Positions 8,800 through 17,382 of a DNA stretch of 60,675 bases are shown here, piece by piece. This DNA is from Microvirga massiliensis (GTDB lineage Bacteria > Pseudomonadota > Alphaproteobacteria > Rhizobiales > Beijerinckiaceae). Every line of letters starts with the position of its first letter. Position 1 is the stretch's first letter. The DNA is taken from contig NZ_LN811352.1 in NCBI RefSeq assembly GCF_001006805.1, positions 494,954 through 555,628 of the forward strand, read 5' to 3'. Below the pieces are notes generated by a model. It was not told where the DNA came from. It saw only the letters and a program-made list of their open reading frames with translations, and made no database searches. The position numbers were made by a program, and so were the translations under genes.

Positions 8800-10712
8800 T
8801 CCTCATCCTCCTTGCTTCCTTTGGGCCAGAACCACGCGATCAGCAGGAACGCGGCAACCGGGGCTCCCCACGTCACGGCCCAGGGCGTGAAGATCGAGCC
8901 GATGAAAGCTCCCGCCGTGGCGATCGCAGCCAGAAGCGGCCAGATGGTCGGCGTGGGGGAAGTTTCCCGAATATCGGCGCGCGCTTCCGAGACCGTGGTG
9001 ACCAGGAGCTCACGATAATTGACGGGAAGCCCGGTCACGACCGGGAGCGCGTCGCGCTCGGCCCAGAGCGGCTCTCGATCCGTCACAAAGGGAATCCGGT
9101 CGAAGTTTTGCGGCAGCGGCGGAGAGGTCGTGGCCCATTCGAGCGTGCCGGCACCCCACGGGTTGTTGCCGGCCGGTTCACCCTTTTGAAGGCTGTAGAG
9201 AACGTTCCAAAGGAACAGGAGGAAGCTGAGAAAGAAGAAAACACTGCCTATCGAAACCAGGAGATTGAGATTCCCCCACCCGAGTTCTGGCTGATAGGTG
9301 TAGATCCGCCGCGGCATGCCCTGCAGGCCAAGGATGTGCATTGGAAAGAAGGCGACATTGAAGCTCACGAAGGCGAGCCAGAAGTGCCACTTGCCGAGCC
9401 GCTCGCTCATCATGCGGCCCGTGATCTTGGGGAACCAGTAATAGGCCGCGCCGAGCAGCGGGAAAACGGCGCCCCCGATCAGCACGTAGTGGAAATGCGC
9501 CACGACGAAATAGGTGTCGTGGACCTGGGTATCGATCGGCACGGACGCGACCATGACACCGGTCAGGCCCCCGATCACGAACACCACGATGAAACCGAGC
9601 GCAAACAGGAGTGGCGTCCTGAAGACCGGCTTTCCGCTCCAGAGCGTCGCGATCCAGCAGAAGATCTGAATCCCGTTCGGGATCGCGATCACCATGCTAG
9701 CGGCCGTGAAGAAGCTGGCTCCCAGCTGCGGAATCCCGGTGGCGAACATGTGGTGGACCCACAACCCAAATGAGAGGAACCCGACCGAGATGACCGCGAG
9801 CACCATCGCGAGATAACCGAAGATCGGGCGGCGGCTGAAGGTGACTATGATCGAGGATACGAAGCCGGTGGCCGGCAGGAAGATGATATAGACCTCGGGA
9901 TGACCGAAGAACCAGAACATATGCTGCCAGAGCAGCGCGTCGCCGCCCTCGGCCGGATTGAAGAACTGCGTTCCTACCAGCCGATCGAGGATCAGCATCG
10001 TCGAGGCTATCATCACAGCCGGCATCGCGAAGATGACCACGAAGGCGGTGACGAACTGCGTCCATACGAAGAGCGGAATGCGATCGAGCGTCATGCCGGG
10101 GGCGCGCTGCTTCAGCACCGTCACGACGATTTCGACCGACACCGCGAGCGCCGCCACCTCCGTGAAGGTGATCATCTGCGCCCAGAAATCGACACGCTTG
10201 CCCGGCGAATTCTCGGGACCGGAGAGCGGCACGTAAGAGAACCAGCCCGTATCGGCGCCGACATTGAGAGAGAAGGCCACCCAGATCATCAGGCCGCCGA
10301 ACAGATAGACGTAATAGCTGAAGGCGTTGAGACGTGGGAACGCGATATTGCGGGTGCCGACCATGAGCGGCACGAGGAATACCGCAAAGGCCTCCATCAC
10401 GGGCACGGCGAACAGAAACATCATCGTCGTTCCGTGCATCGTGAAGAGCTGGTTGTAGAGATCGGGCCCTATCAGGCGGCTCTCGGGCCGGGCGAGCTGG
10501 AGGCGCATGGCCACGGCCGCGAGACCCGCCAGGGCCAAAAAGACGAAGGCGGTGACGATGTAGCGCCGGCCGATAATCTTGTGATCGACGGTCGACAGGG
10601 CTCCGATGATTCCCTTGCCCGTGCCCCACGTCTTTGCCAGGCGCGCGGAGAGCTCGGGGCCATCCAGATGCGTGTCGCGCAGATCCTTCACGCTGGTGGC
10701 GACATCGCTCAC
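8796..10712 (-). CDS. ctaD: Cytochrome c oxidase subunit I (caa3 type)
   Basis: A 638-residue heme-copper oxidase catalytic subunit. Seen: FTMHGTTMMF (heme a ligand), FFGHPEVYI with the CuB His-Tyr pair, LWVHHMFATG (CuB His-His) and VVAHFHYVLIGGAVF (heme ligands). After helix 12 a tail with SPPLPQNFDRIPFVTDREPLW ends in two more membrane helices, typical of long CtaD proteins from caa3 operons. GTG at 10712 overlaps the ctaC stop as GTGA. The gene is flanked by subunits II and III in the usual order. Confidence 0.95.
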   Translation of the reverse strand: MSDVATSVKDLRDTHLDGPELSARLAKTWGTGKGIIGALSTVDHKIIGRRYIVTAFVFLALAGLAAVAMRLQLARPESRLIGPDLYNQLFTMHGTTMMFLFAVPVMEAFAVFLVPLMVGTRNIAFPRLNAFSYYVYLFGGLMIWVAFSLNVGADTGWFSYVPLSGPENSPGKRVDFWAQMITFTEVAALAVSVEIVVTVLKQRAPGMTLDRIPLFVWTQFVTAFVVIFAMPAVMIASTMLILDRLVGTQFFNPAEGGDALLWQHMFWFFGHPEVYIIFLPATGFVSSIIVTFSRRPIFGYLAMVLAVISVGFLSFGLWVHHMFATGIPQLGASFFTAASMVIAIPNGIQIFCWIATLWSGKPVFRTPLLFALGFIVVFVIGGLTGVMVASVPIDTQVHDTYFVVAHFHYVLIGGAVFPLLGAAYYWFPKITGRMMSERLGKWHFWLAFVSFNVAFFPMHILGLQGMPRRIYTYQPELGWGNLNLLVSIGSVFFFLSFLLFLWNVLYSLQKGEPAGNNPWGAGTLEWATTSPPLPQNFDRIPFVTDREPLWAERDALPVVTGLPVNYRELLVTTVSEARADIRETSPTPTIWPLLAAIATAGAFIGSIFTPWAVTWGAPVAAFLLIAWFWPKGSKEDEE

Positions 10713-11716
10713 TTCAGTCCCTCCAGGTAGCGTGCGAGCGGCTGGACCTCTTCGGGGTCGAGCTTGATCAACGGCATGTTGACACCGGGCTTGATGCGCT
10801 GAGGATCGATGATCCAGGCCGCGAGATTGCCGCGGCTCATCGGGAGGGTCCCGGCCGCGATGTACTGGCGGCTGCCGACGTGTGTGAGATCCGGACCGAC
10901 TGTTCCACCGGCCGACGTGCCACGCACTGTATGGCACATGACGCACGGTTTGGAGAGAAAGATGCGCTCGCCCTCGTTCCGTTCCTCGTCCTCGGGCGGT
11001 TGCCGGGCGCTGATCTGCTGGTTGCGCCACGCTTCGAACTCATCCTTGGAATGCGCGATCACCAGGATTCCCATATGAGCGTGCTGCCAGCCGCAGAATT
11101 CCGCACACTGGCCGCGATAGACGCCCTCGCGATCGGCTTGAATCTGGATCAGGTTCTGCCGGCCCGGGATCAGATCCTGCTTACCCATCAGGCTCGGGAC
11201 CCAGAACGAGTGGATGACATCGGTGGACTCGAGCTTGATCCGCACCGGTTCTCCAGCCGGAATGTGAATTTCGTTCGCGGTCGTGAACGAGCGCTGGGGA
11301 TCAGGGTCCTCGTAATTGACCTCCCACCAGAATTGGTGGCCGGTGATCTTGAGAGTGATCCGCCCTTCATGCGTATCGAAGAGCCGCTTCTGCCCGGCAT
11401 AGCTGAAGGCCGTGAGGGCAACGAGCGTTATCGCGGTCAAGCCCACGAACGTCCCGACCACGATGGTGATGCGCCGTTCCTGCGCGGCGTTGGTAACGAG
11501 AGGATCCGGGCGCTCTCCGCGTCGCCTCCAGACCGCCACGGAGAGAAAGATCACGACGAGCGCCCACACCACGGCGCAGACGCCTACGAAAATCCAGAAC
11601 AGATCGGCAATGGCGCCCGCCTTCGGCCCACGCGGATCCAGGGCCGACTGCCATCCCTGGCAGCCCGCTAAGGCTGTAGCAGCGAAGATGGAGGCAAAGG
11701 CTCTGGACCACCGCAT
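10709..11716 (-). CDS. ctaC: Cytochrome c oxidase subunit II fused to cytochrome c
   Basis: A 335-residue lipoprotein-type subunit: signal with lipobox LAGC, two membrane helices, a cupredoxin domain with the CuA site (CAEFCGWQHAHM and an upstream His in STDVIHSFWV), then a C-terminal cytochrome c domain with CVMCH and PGVNMP. The fused heme domain makes this a caa3 oxidase that takes electrons directly from soluble or bound cytochrome c. ATG at 11716 is chosen by GAGG upstream and by the signal peptide; it is 10 nt after the previous stop. Confidence 0.93.
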   Translation of the reverse strand: MRWSRAFASIFAATALAGCQGWQSALDPRGPKAGAIADLFWIFVGVCAVVWALVVIFLSVAVWRRRGERPDPLVTNAAQERRITIVVGTFVGLTAITLVALTAFSYAGQKRLFDTHEGRITLKITGHQFWWEVNYEDPDPQRSFTTANEIHIPAGEPVRIKLESTDVIHSFWVPSLMGKQDLIPGRQNLIQIQADREGVYRGQCAEFCGWQHAHMGILVIAHSKDEFEAWRNQQISARQPPEDEERNEGERIFLSKPCVMCHTVRGTSAGGTVGPDLTHVGSRQYIAAGTLPMSRGNLAAWIIDPQRIKPGVNMPLIKLDPEEVQPLARYLEGLK

Positions 11717-11726
11717 TATCAGCGCC

Positions 11727-12287
11727 TCATTGGGGCATCTCTGCGGATGGCGGGACGATCCCACCTTCGTTCATAGATGCAGGTGAGCGCCGCTGCTCGG
11801 CTGGTCCGGAATGCATGTCGTCCATACGTCCCGGAGCCGCGGCCTTCGGCGTGTACCGCCCCATGGACCGTACATACGCGGCAATCTCCCAGATCTGGTC
11901 GTCGGGTATCTTGCCACGGAAGGAGGGCATTCCGTTCGGCCGCCCCTCCCGGATGGTCTGCACGATATTCTCGATGTTCCCTCCGTAGATCCACCGGTCG
12001 TCCATGAGTGCAGGCCCCGAGCCGCCGCCGCCGTTGAAATGACAGCCATTGCAGTTAAACCAGACGTAGAATTTCTGGCCCTGGCTGATGTGATAGGCGT
12101 TGTCCTCGTATTCCTTGCCTTTTCCGGTGTGAATCTCGACTGGTCCAGACGAGCCCGGAGAGATCGCCGACATGGTGATCTTCTCCTCCGTTTCTGTGGC
12201 GACCGGATCAGAGCGGAACTGGCGATCCTCGCGCTCACACGCGGCGAGAAGGAGGACTAAGATGGTGAGAGTGCCGGCCCATTTCAT
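11727..12287 (-). CDS. Lipoprotein c-type cytochrome linked to the PQQ dehydrogenase
   Basis: A 186-residue protein: signal peptide with lipobox (LLLAACER), then a single cytochrome c domain with CNGCH followed by a Gly run (NGGGGSGPALMDD), RWIYGG, and the Met region NGMPSFRGKIPDDQIWEIAAYVRSM. This type of cytochrome is encoded beside PQQ alcohol dehydrogenases and serves as their electron acceptor. ATG 12287 comes one base after the stop of the upstream gene, and ctaC follows 10 nt later, linking dehydrogenase and oxidase genes physically. Confidence 0.82.
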   Translation of the reverse strand: MKWAGTLTILVLLLAACEREDRQFRSDPVATETEEKITMSAISPGSSGPVEIHTGKGKEYEDNAYHISQGQKFYVWFNCNGCHFNGGGGSGPALMDDRWIYGGNIENIVQTIREGRPNGMPSFRGKIPDDQIWEIAAYVRSMGRYTPKAAAPGRMDDMHSGPAEQRRSPASMNEGGIVPPSAEMPQ

Positions 12288-12288
12288 C

Positions 12289-13164
12289 TCACCCGGACCT
12301 CCCTGCTTTGCGATCGACCCGAGGAACCCCATACTCGGAGAGGATTGCATCAATCTCGCGGGCGTGACGGCTGAGAGAGTCGTCCACCTCCTGACGAAGC
12401 GTCTCGTCCTCCTTCCGGACCGCCATGGAAATGTCCCACACCATCGGGAGTTGCGGTCCATCGAAGAGAGGTTTCACGGGTGTGACCCGAAGCGGCGTGC
12501 TCTGCCGGGGCGCGAAATAGCCGGCGAGAGGTCCCCATACGACCGCAACATCAATCTCGCGACCCGCTACCGCGGCAACAATCCTCGCGGGCGGGTTCGG
12601 CTCTCGATAATCCCCGTACAGCGTGTACCCGCGAACGTTCTGCACGATACCCCGGCGCGTGAGGGCGTGCGCAGGTGGTGTGTTCCACCCCTCGTCACCA
12701 ATCAGCTGAACGCCGATGACAACGTCTCTTAGGACGGGATCGTTGAGGGACGCAACCTGCACGCCATCTTCTCGCGTCACGAACGCATAAGTCGAGCGAT
12801 AATAGGGTCTCGTCGTTCGCACGCTTTCCATGTTGCTCGGAAGACCCGGCACGAGATCGCAGAGGCCTGCGTGAAGAGTCTCCCGCAGGAAGCCACGACG
12901 CTGAGCACGCCAAGTATAAGTGAGTGCTGCGCCGAGATCCTTCGCAATCAGGGCGGCAATCTTGTTCTCGAATCCCTCTCCGGCCGCATTCGAAAACGGA
13001 AGGTTGTTGGGGTCTGCGCAGACGCGCAATTCCCTGGCCCGGGCGGCGCCTGCGAGAAGCACTGATGCGAGAACGATCAGCGTTGACAGGTCGGCTATGG
13101 AACGGCTCCGGAAACTCGAAGATGCAGTGCGCGAGAGACCGGTCCTAGGGAAGCTTGAACACAT
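12289..13164 (-). CDS. Quinoprotein dehydrogenase-associated substrate-binding protein (MxaJ/XoxJ-like)
   Basis: About 291 residues. After a signal region (STLIVLASVLLAGAARA) the mature protein begins LRVCADPNNLPFSN and has QRRGFLRETL and TTRPYYRSTYAFVTR, the pattern of the SBP_bac_3-like family found beside PQQ alcohol dehydrogenases (TIGR03871). MxaJ and XoxJ proteins are thought to help maturation of the dehydrogenase or its contact with cytochrome. ATG 13164 lies inside the end of the dehydrogenase gene (20-nt overlap); a later start is possible because the first 20 residues look non-native. Confidence 0.85.
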   Translation of the reverse strand: MCSSFPRTGLSRTASSSFRSRSIADLSTLIVLASVLLAGAARARELRVCADPNNLPFSNAAGEGFENKIAALIAKDLGAALTYTWRAQRRGFLRETLHAGLCDLVPGLPSNMESVRTTRPYYRSTYAFVTREDGVQVASLNDPVLRDVVIGVQLIGDEGWNTPPAHALTRRGIVQNVRGYTLYGDYREPNPPARIVAAVAGREIDVAVVWGPLAGYFAPRQSTPLRVTPVKPLFDGPQLPMVWDISMAVRKEDETLRQEVDDSLSRHAREIDAILSEYGVPRVDRKAGRSG

Positions 13165-14956
13165 ACAGTGTTCCTCCCTTCGTCGTGACGTTCTTCAGAT
13201 CCCGCATCGCATTGACGAAGCCCAAAGCCGCAGTTCCGTCGCGTACGTCGAGGTCGCCCGAGACCACGGCACCGGCCCATCCTCCAACACCTGACAGAAT
13301 GGCGACGTACTGCTTTCCGTCAGGGCCTCGGTAAGTGGTTGGCTGACCGATAATTCCGGAAGAGGTCTTGAACTGCCACAGCACCTCGCCGGTCCGGGCG
13401 TGCACCGCTTTGAACCAGCCTTCCATGTTGCCGTAGAAGACGAGATCGCCTGCAGTGACCACGGTGCCACCCCAGACGGGAAACCGCTCGTTGATAGTCC
13501 AGACTTCCTTGCCGGCCACGATGTCCCACGCCGAAAGCTCACCCATATGCCCACCGGGTCCGGGTATGGTGCGCACTTCCGCGCCGACATAGGGGGTGCC
13601 CGCGATGTAGTTCGCTTCGACGCTCTCCCAGTCCATGCACAGGTTATTGTGAGGAATGTAGAGAAGGCCGGTCTTGTGGGAGAAGGACGAGGGACTCCAG
13701 TCCTTCGCGCCCGGTGCTGTCGGGCAGGAGTTGCGGACGACCTGATTCTGGATCGGGTATTTGTCCGACTTGACCTTGATGCGCCCCGTCGTGAGGTCGA
13801 CGCCTTCGTGGCTGTTCACGGCGTGATAGAAGTTAGCCGATAGGACCTCGCCGGTCGTGCGATCGACGACGTAGACAAGCCCGTTGCGATCCGGGTGGAC
13901 AAGGACTTTTCGCTGCTGCCCCTTCCAATCAAGGTCAATGAGGATGTTCTCGTTAATGCCATCCCAGTCGTGCAGATCGTGCGGATTCCACTGGTAGAAC
14001 CAGCGGGCGTCGCCTGTATCGGCATCCCGGGCAAAGATACCGGCGGTCCACTTGTTGTCACCCGGACGCTGATTCGGATTCCACGGTCCGGGATTGGCAG
14101 TGCCGTAAAAGATGAGGTTCTGATCCGGATCGTAGGTGATGAAGCCCCAGACTGTGCCGCCGCCCTGCTCCCAGGCATTCGGAGGCCAGGTGGAGACGCC
14201 GAGGTCCTGCCCCTTGTCCTGCTCGTAGAATGGCTTGAATGCCGGTCCGATCCTCACGTCCTGATCCGGGCCGGTGCTGTAGGCTTTCCACACGCTTTTC
14301 CCAGTCGCGGCGTCGAGAGCTTCGATCCAGCCGCGGACTCCGTATTCGCCCCCGGAAATTCCGACGATCACCTTATCCTTCACGGCAGCGGGCGCCATGG
14401 TCATGGTTTCGCCCTTGTTGATCTCGCCGAGCTTGACCTTCCAGAGCTCCTCGCCGGTGTCGGCATTCACGGCAACGACGTGGGCGTCCAGCGTCGTGAA
14501 GAAGACCCGGCCATCCGCGTAGGTCGGGCCACGATTGACGGTATCGCAGCAGGCGACGCCCTGCGCCGATGAACTGGGCTTCGGGTTGTATTGCCATTTG
14601 AGTGGCGCACCCGGTTGAGTGAGATCGAGTGCGTAGAGGATATTGGGATAGGGCGAGACCACGTACAGCGTGTTCCCGACGACCAGCGGAGCGCTCTCCT
14701 GACCGCGATTCACGCCAAGGGAGAACGTGAAGGCGACCTGGAGGTTCTTGACGTTTTCGGTGTTGATTTCCGCGAGATCGCTGTAGCGGGTTCCCGCGTA
14801 GTTCCTGGTCGGCATCGTCCATTGGCCATCCTCGGGCTGGGTCGCGAAGGCCGGCGCGGTTGGCTGGGGCGATTGCTGGGCGTAGGCAAGGGGAAGAAGT
14901 GCGAGCCAGACGACGGCACCGATAAGAGGGAGGCGGGTGGCGCGCTCAAAGCTCAC
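13145..14956 (-). CDS. PQQ-dependent alcohol dehydrogenase, lanthanide-type active site
   Basis: A 603-residue periplasmic eight-bladed propeller of the methanol/ethanol dehydrogenase family, with a signal peptide ending near AYAQQ. The neighbouring-Cys pair (C136-C137 in GVACCDTVNRG) and tryptophan-docking repeats are present. The catalytic Asp is D330 in HDLHDWDG; the residue two further on is D332. Calcium-type MxaF enzymes have Ala there, whereas lanthanide-dependent XoxF/ExaF enzymes have Asp, so a rare-earth cofactor is likely. It oxidises a primary alcohol to the aldehyde and passes electrons to cytochrome c. The substrate (methanol, ethanol or other) is not settled. ATG 14956 starts a normal signal peptide. 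Confidence 0.93.
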   Translation of the reverse strand: MSFERATRLPLIGAVVWLALLPLAYAQQSPQPTAPAFATQPEDGQWTMPTRNYAGTRYSDLAEINTENVKNLQVAFTFSLGVNRGQESAPLVVGNTLYVVSPYPNILYALDLTQPGAPLKWQYNPKPSSSAQGVACCDTVNRGPTYADGRVFFTTLDAHVVAVNADTGEELWKVKLGEINKGETMTMAPAAVKDKVIVGISGGEYGVRGWIEALDAATGKSVWKAYSTGPDQDVRIGPAFKPFYEQDKGQDLGVSTWPPNAWEQGGGTVWGFITYDPDQNLIFYGTANPGPWNPNQRPGDNKWTAGIFARDADTGDARWFYQWNPHDLHDWDGINENILIDLDWKGQQRKVLVHPDRNGLVYVVDRTTGEVLSANFYHAVNSHEGVDLTTGRIKVKSDKYPIQNQVVRNSCPTAPGAKDWSPSSFSHKTGLLYIPHNNLCMDWESVEANYIAGTPYVGAEVRTIPGPGGHMGELSAWDIVAGKEVWTINERFPVWGGTVVTAGDLVFYGNMEGWFKAVHARTGEVLWQFKTSSGIIGQPTTYRGPDGKQYVAILSGVGGWAGAVVSGDLDVRDGTAALGFVNAMRDLKNVTTKGGTLYVFKLP

Positions 14957-15136
14957 GATGACCCTCCTTACGCGGATACATGCAGCGGCAGTCTGCTACG
15001 GCACGACTCAACGACTACCGATCCAGCTTAGTTCCTGGACTGCGACCCCGGTGCCGCGGGTCTCGGGCCCTGCCGAAGGCACAACCCGCTTTGCGAGCCG
15101 GAGGGGAGAGACGCCCTGCCCTTTCTACCGTCTCAC

Positions 15137-15192
15137 CGTCCTTGCGAGCCGCAGGCGAAGCAATCCTCCCGTCGACGGATGCGCTCCTGGAT
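15137..15192 (+). repeat. Dispersed extragenic repeat, copy B
   Basis: Matches 5393-5446 in inverted orientation over about 55 bp: core CCTTGCGAGCCGCAGGCGAA then GCAATCC, followed by a GTCGACGGATGCGCTCCTGG block. Confidence 0.7.
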
Positions 15193-15275
15193 GGCTTCCC
15201 TCCGTTTGCAATGACGGTGAGGGTGTGAGGGCATGAGGAGCGCGGCCGGAACTGGTGTGACGCCGAACCCACTTC

Positions 15276-15305
15276 CGTCCTTGCGAGCCGAAGGCGAAGC
15301 AATCC
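15276..15305 (+). repeat. Dispersed extragenic repeat, copy C (core only)
   Basis: CGTCCTTGCGAGCCGAAGGC then GAAGCAATCCA; differs from copy B by one base in the core and lacks the downstream block. Confidence 0.65.
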
Positions 15306-15420
15306 AGGCTGGACCTGCCAACCAGGATGATTTCACTCTACCCGCAATGACGGAGATATAAGTAGAACACGAGTGCAAGGCCCCGACCTATCACCAGGCA
15401 CGACTTGCAGGCTGCAGTAT

Positions 15421-16389
15421 CTATGGCGCTGCTACAATCCCCCAGGGAGACCGGCCGACGGGGATCGACTTGATGACGCGACCGTGTTCCAAATCGATGA
15501 CTGAGGCATCATTGGAGGCGCCGTTCGCTGTGTAGAGACGCTTCTCGTCCGGCGAGAGCGCAAGCTGCCACACGCGTTGGCCGACCAGATACATACGCAG
15601 CACCTTGTAGGATTTTGCATCGATCTCCGCAACGCGGTTTGCAGGTCCGAGGGCTACGTAAGCGCGCGTTCCGTCCCGCGTGAGCTGAATACCGACGGCC
15701 TGGACGAACTCAGGTGAGATTGAGGGAATCTCGAATGTGATCTTTGCGAGCGCCTCTCGCGCTTGTGCATCGAACACTTCCACGGATCCTCGCAGTTCAG
15801 AGGATACCCAGATCTGGCGGTTGTCCGCCGAAACTTGAGCGACCCTGGGACGCGTATCGACGAGGAGGTTATCCAGAACTTCGAGGGTCTCGGCATCGAT
15901 CACATGCAGCATGCTCGTCGTTTCGGACGTGTTGACGACGATGCGTCCATCGGGGCTGGCACCCATTCCCTCGGGCTCTACTCCCACCTCGATCTCGCCA
16001 ATGATACGGCGTTCGGGAATTGCAATCACGGAAACCTGATTGTCGTCCTCGTTCGCGACGAACAAACGCTTGCCGTCCGGATGCACCACGAAGAGTTCCG
16101 GATCAGGTCCGGAGGGCAAAGAGCCCTCGACCTTCCGTGTCGCAAGATCGATGATGTCGATGCGGTTATCGTCACTGACCGCTGCGAAAAGCTTCTTCTT
16201 GTCCTGGCTCAAGCCGATTCCGCGCGGGCGCCTTCCCACCGCAATTGTCCCAACTGTCGCAAGCGTTTCGCCGTCGATGATCGAGATCGTATTGTCCTTC
16301 TCGTTCGAGACATAGACCGTTTCGGCCGAACACGGCGAGACAAGGGCTGCGACAATCACCGCAGGGAGCGCCTTGCGCCTGGAGATCAT
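15421..16389 (-). CDS. PQQ-associated YVTN beta-propeller protein
   Basis: About 322 residues. A signal peptide (ISRRKALPAVIVAALVSPCSA) precedes repeated YVTN-type blades: VYVSNEKDNTISIID, LFVANEDDNQVSVI, and a last blade YTANGASNDASVIDLEHGRV. It matches the beta-propeller family found with PQQ catabolic clusters (TIGR03866). ATG 16389 follows AAGGAGGTGGCGA, an excellent site, so the longer frame from 16425 is rejected. It probably acts in the periplasm with the dehydrogenase; the exact role is not known. Confidence 0.85.
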   Translation of the reverse strand: MISRRKALPAVIVAALVSPCSAETVYVSNEKDNTISIIDGETLATVGTIAVGRRPRGIGLSQDKKKLFAAVSDDNRIDIIDLATRKVEGSLPSGPDPELFVVHPDGKRLFVANEDDNQVSVIAIPERRIIGEIEVGVEPEGMGASPDGRIVVNTSETTSMLHVIDAETLEVLDNLLVDTRPRVAQVSADNRQIWVSSELRGSVEVFDAQAREALAKITFEIPSISPEFVQAVGIQLTRDGTRAYVALGPANRVAEIDAKSYKVLRMYLVGQRVWQLALSPDEKRLYTANGASNDASVIDLEHGRVIKSIPVGRSPWGIVAAP

Positions 16390-16511
16390 TCGCCACCTCC
16401 TTCGAAATCGCCCGATAACGGCCAAGCTTGCCGTAAGTTCCGCGGGATCAGCCTCTTTGGAACTCAGCCTCGGCCGTCACGTTGGCGAAGGTATGTCCGT
16501 CGGGGTATCCA

Positions 16512-16640
16512 ATGAGTCTGCGTGAAGACCTCAAAGTATTCGGCGAGCCGGGATTTTATATTTCGGCGATCCTTGCCTCGCTTCTGATCTTCGGCCTGCT
16601 GGCGTTTTGTGGCGTCATGGTTCATCAGGTCCAGCTCTGA
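16512..16640 (+). CDS. Small single-span membrane protein (42 aa)
   Basis: ATG 16512 to TGA 16640 encodes 42 residues: a charged start (MSLREDLKVFGEPG), one hydrophobic helix (FYISAILASLLIFGLLAFCG) and a short tail. It sits between the divergent propeller gene and the tetR gene. The helix profile and acidic/basic start look like a real small membrane protein, but the ribosome site is weak (GGGG at 16502-16505). No family is recognised. Confidence 0.4.
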   Translation: MSLREDLKVFGEPGFYISAILASLLIFGLLAFCGVMVHQVQL

Positions 16641-16720
16641 TCACGCCCAACTTCAACGGGTTGCATCAGGATTTCGCAAACTGCGCCGACTCCATCTTGA
16701 GGCGGGCAGCACCCTGTGTT

Positions 16721-16740
16721 ATGACTGACTGGTCAGTCAT
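16721..16740. promoter_or_regulatory. Palindromic operator for the TetR regulator
   Basis: ATGACTGACTGGTCAGTCAT: 9-bp inverted arms with a 2-bp spacer, ending 9 nt before the tetR GTG start. TGACTGACYRGTCAGTCA palindromes are common TetR-family sites. Its position would let the regulator repress its own efflux operon. Confidence 0.75.
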
Positions 16741-16749
16741 GGAACGGTC

Positions 16750-17382
16750 GTGCCTCGCAAATCCTCACGGGCCCGTAACCTGGAACAGCGGCAGGACAAG
16801 CTTCAGGCCATCCTTGCTGCGGCCTTCGACCTGTTTGTCGAAAAGGGCTTCGCCGATACCCGCCTCGACGAGGTCGCTGCACGAGCCGGCGTCGCCAAGG
16901 GGACGATCTATCTCTACGTCCCATCGAAAACGGCTCTTTTCGAGGAACTGATCCACTCCGCAATTTCCACCCCGATCGAAGGGATCGAGGCACAGGTCGC
17001 CGCCTCGGACCTTCCGCTGGAAGCCGTGCTGAGGCTGATGTTCCGGCGCATCCGAAAGGAGGTTCTCGAGACAAGTCGTCGGGACATCGTGCGTTTGATC
17101 ATCAGCGAGGCCGGACGCTTTCCGGAAATCGCCGAGCTCTATCACCGTGAGGTCCTGAGCCGGGGCTTGCGCCTCCTGCGCGGCATCATCGAGCGCGCGG
17201 CGGCGCGTGGCGAAATCCGGTCCGACGAGCTCGCCCGCTTCCCTCAACTCATCATCGCGCCATTCGTCGTGGGCCTGCTGTGGACCAGCCTCTTCCAGGA
17301 TTATGAGCCGCTCGATGTGGAGGGAATGCTCGACGCGCATGTCGATCTCCTCATGCGTGCCCTGAAGACAGCATCGTCATGA
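16750..17382 (+). CDS. TetR/AcrR-family transcriptional regulator
   Basis: A 210-residue repressor. The N-terminal HTH is clear: ILAAAFDLFVEKGFADTRLDEVAARAGVAKGTIYLYVPSKTALF at about residues 20-63. The rest is a helical ligand-binding domain with a C-terminal WTSLFQDYEPL region. GTG 16750 is the first in-frame start after the palindrome; an ATG at 16739 is out of frame. The stop overlaps the next gene as ATGA, so it is the first gene of the efflux operon and probably its repressor. Confidence 0.88.
   Translation: MPRKSSRARNLEQRQDKLQAILAAAFDLFVEKGFADTRLDEVAARAGVAKGTIYLYVPSKTALFEELIHSAISTPIEGIEAQVAASDLPLEAVLRLMFRRIRKEVLETSRRDIVRLIISEAGRFPEIAELYHREVLSRGLRLLRGIIERAAARGEIRSDELARFPQLIIAPFVVGLLWTSLFQDYEPLDVEGMLDAHVDLLMRALKTASS

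Larger units (their letters stand above)
14957..15420. other. Intergenic region with dispersed repeats
   Basis: The 464 bases between the beta-propeller gene and the dehydrogenase gene, both on the minus strand. No coding frame is convincing. It contains repeat copies B and C (15137-15192, 15276-15305). The dehydrogenase promoter should lie just before 14956 on the minus strand, but I cannot pick it with confidence. Confidence 0.5.

Noticed and set aside
8017..9018. Plus-strand frames across the oxidase operon (also 9900-10730 and 10634-11671)
   Set aside because: They are antisense shadows of subunits I-III in high-GC DNA; composition is Arg/His/Gly-rich with no known domains.
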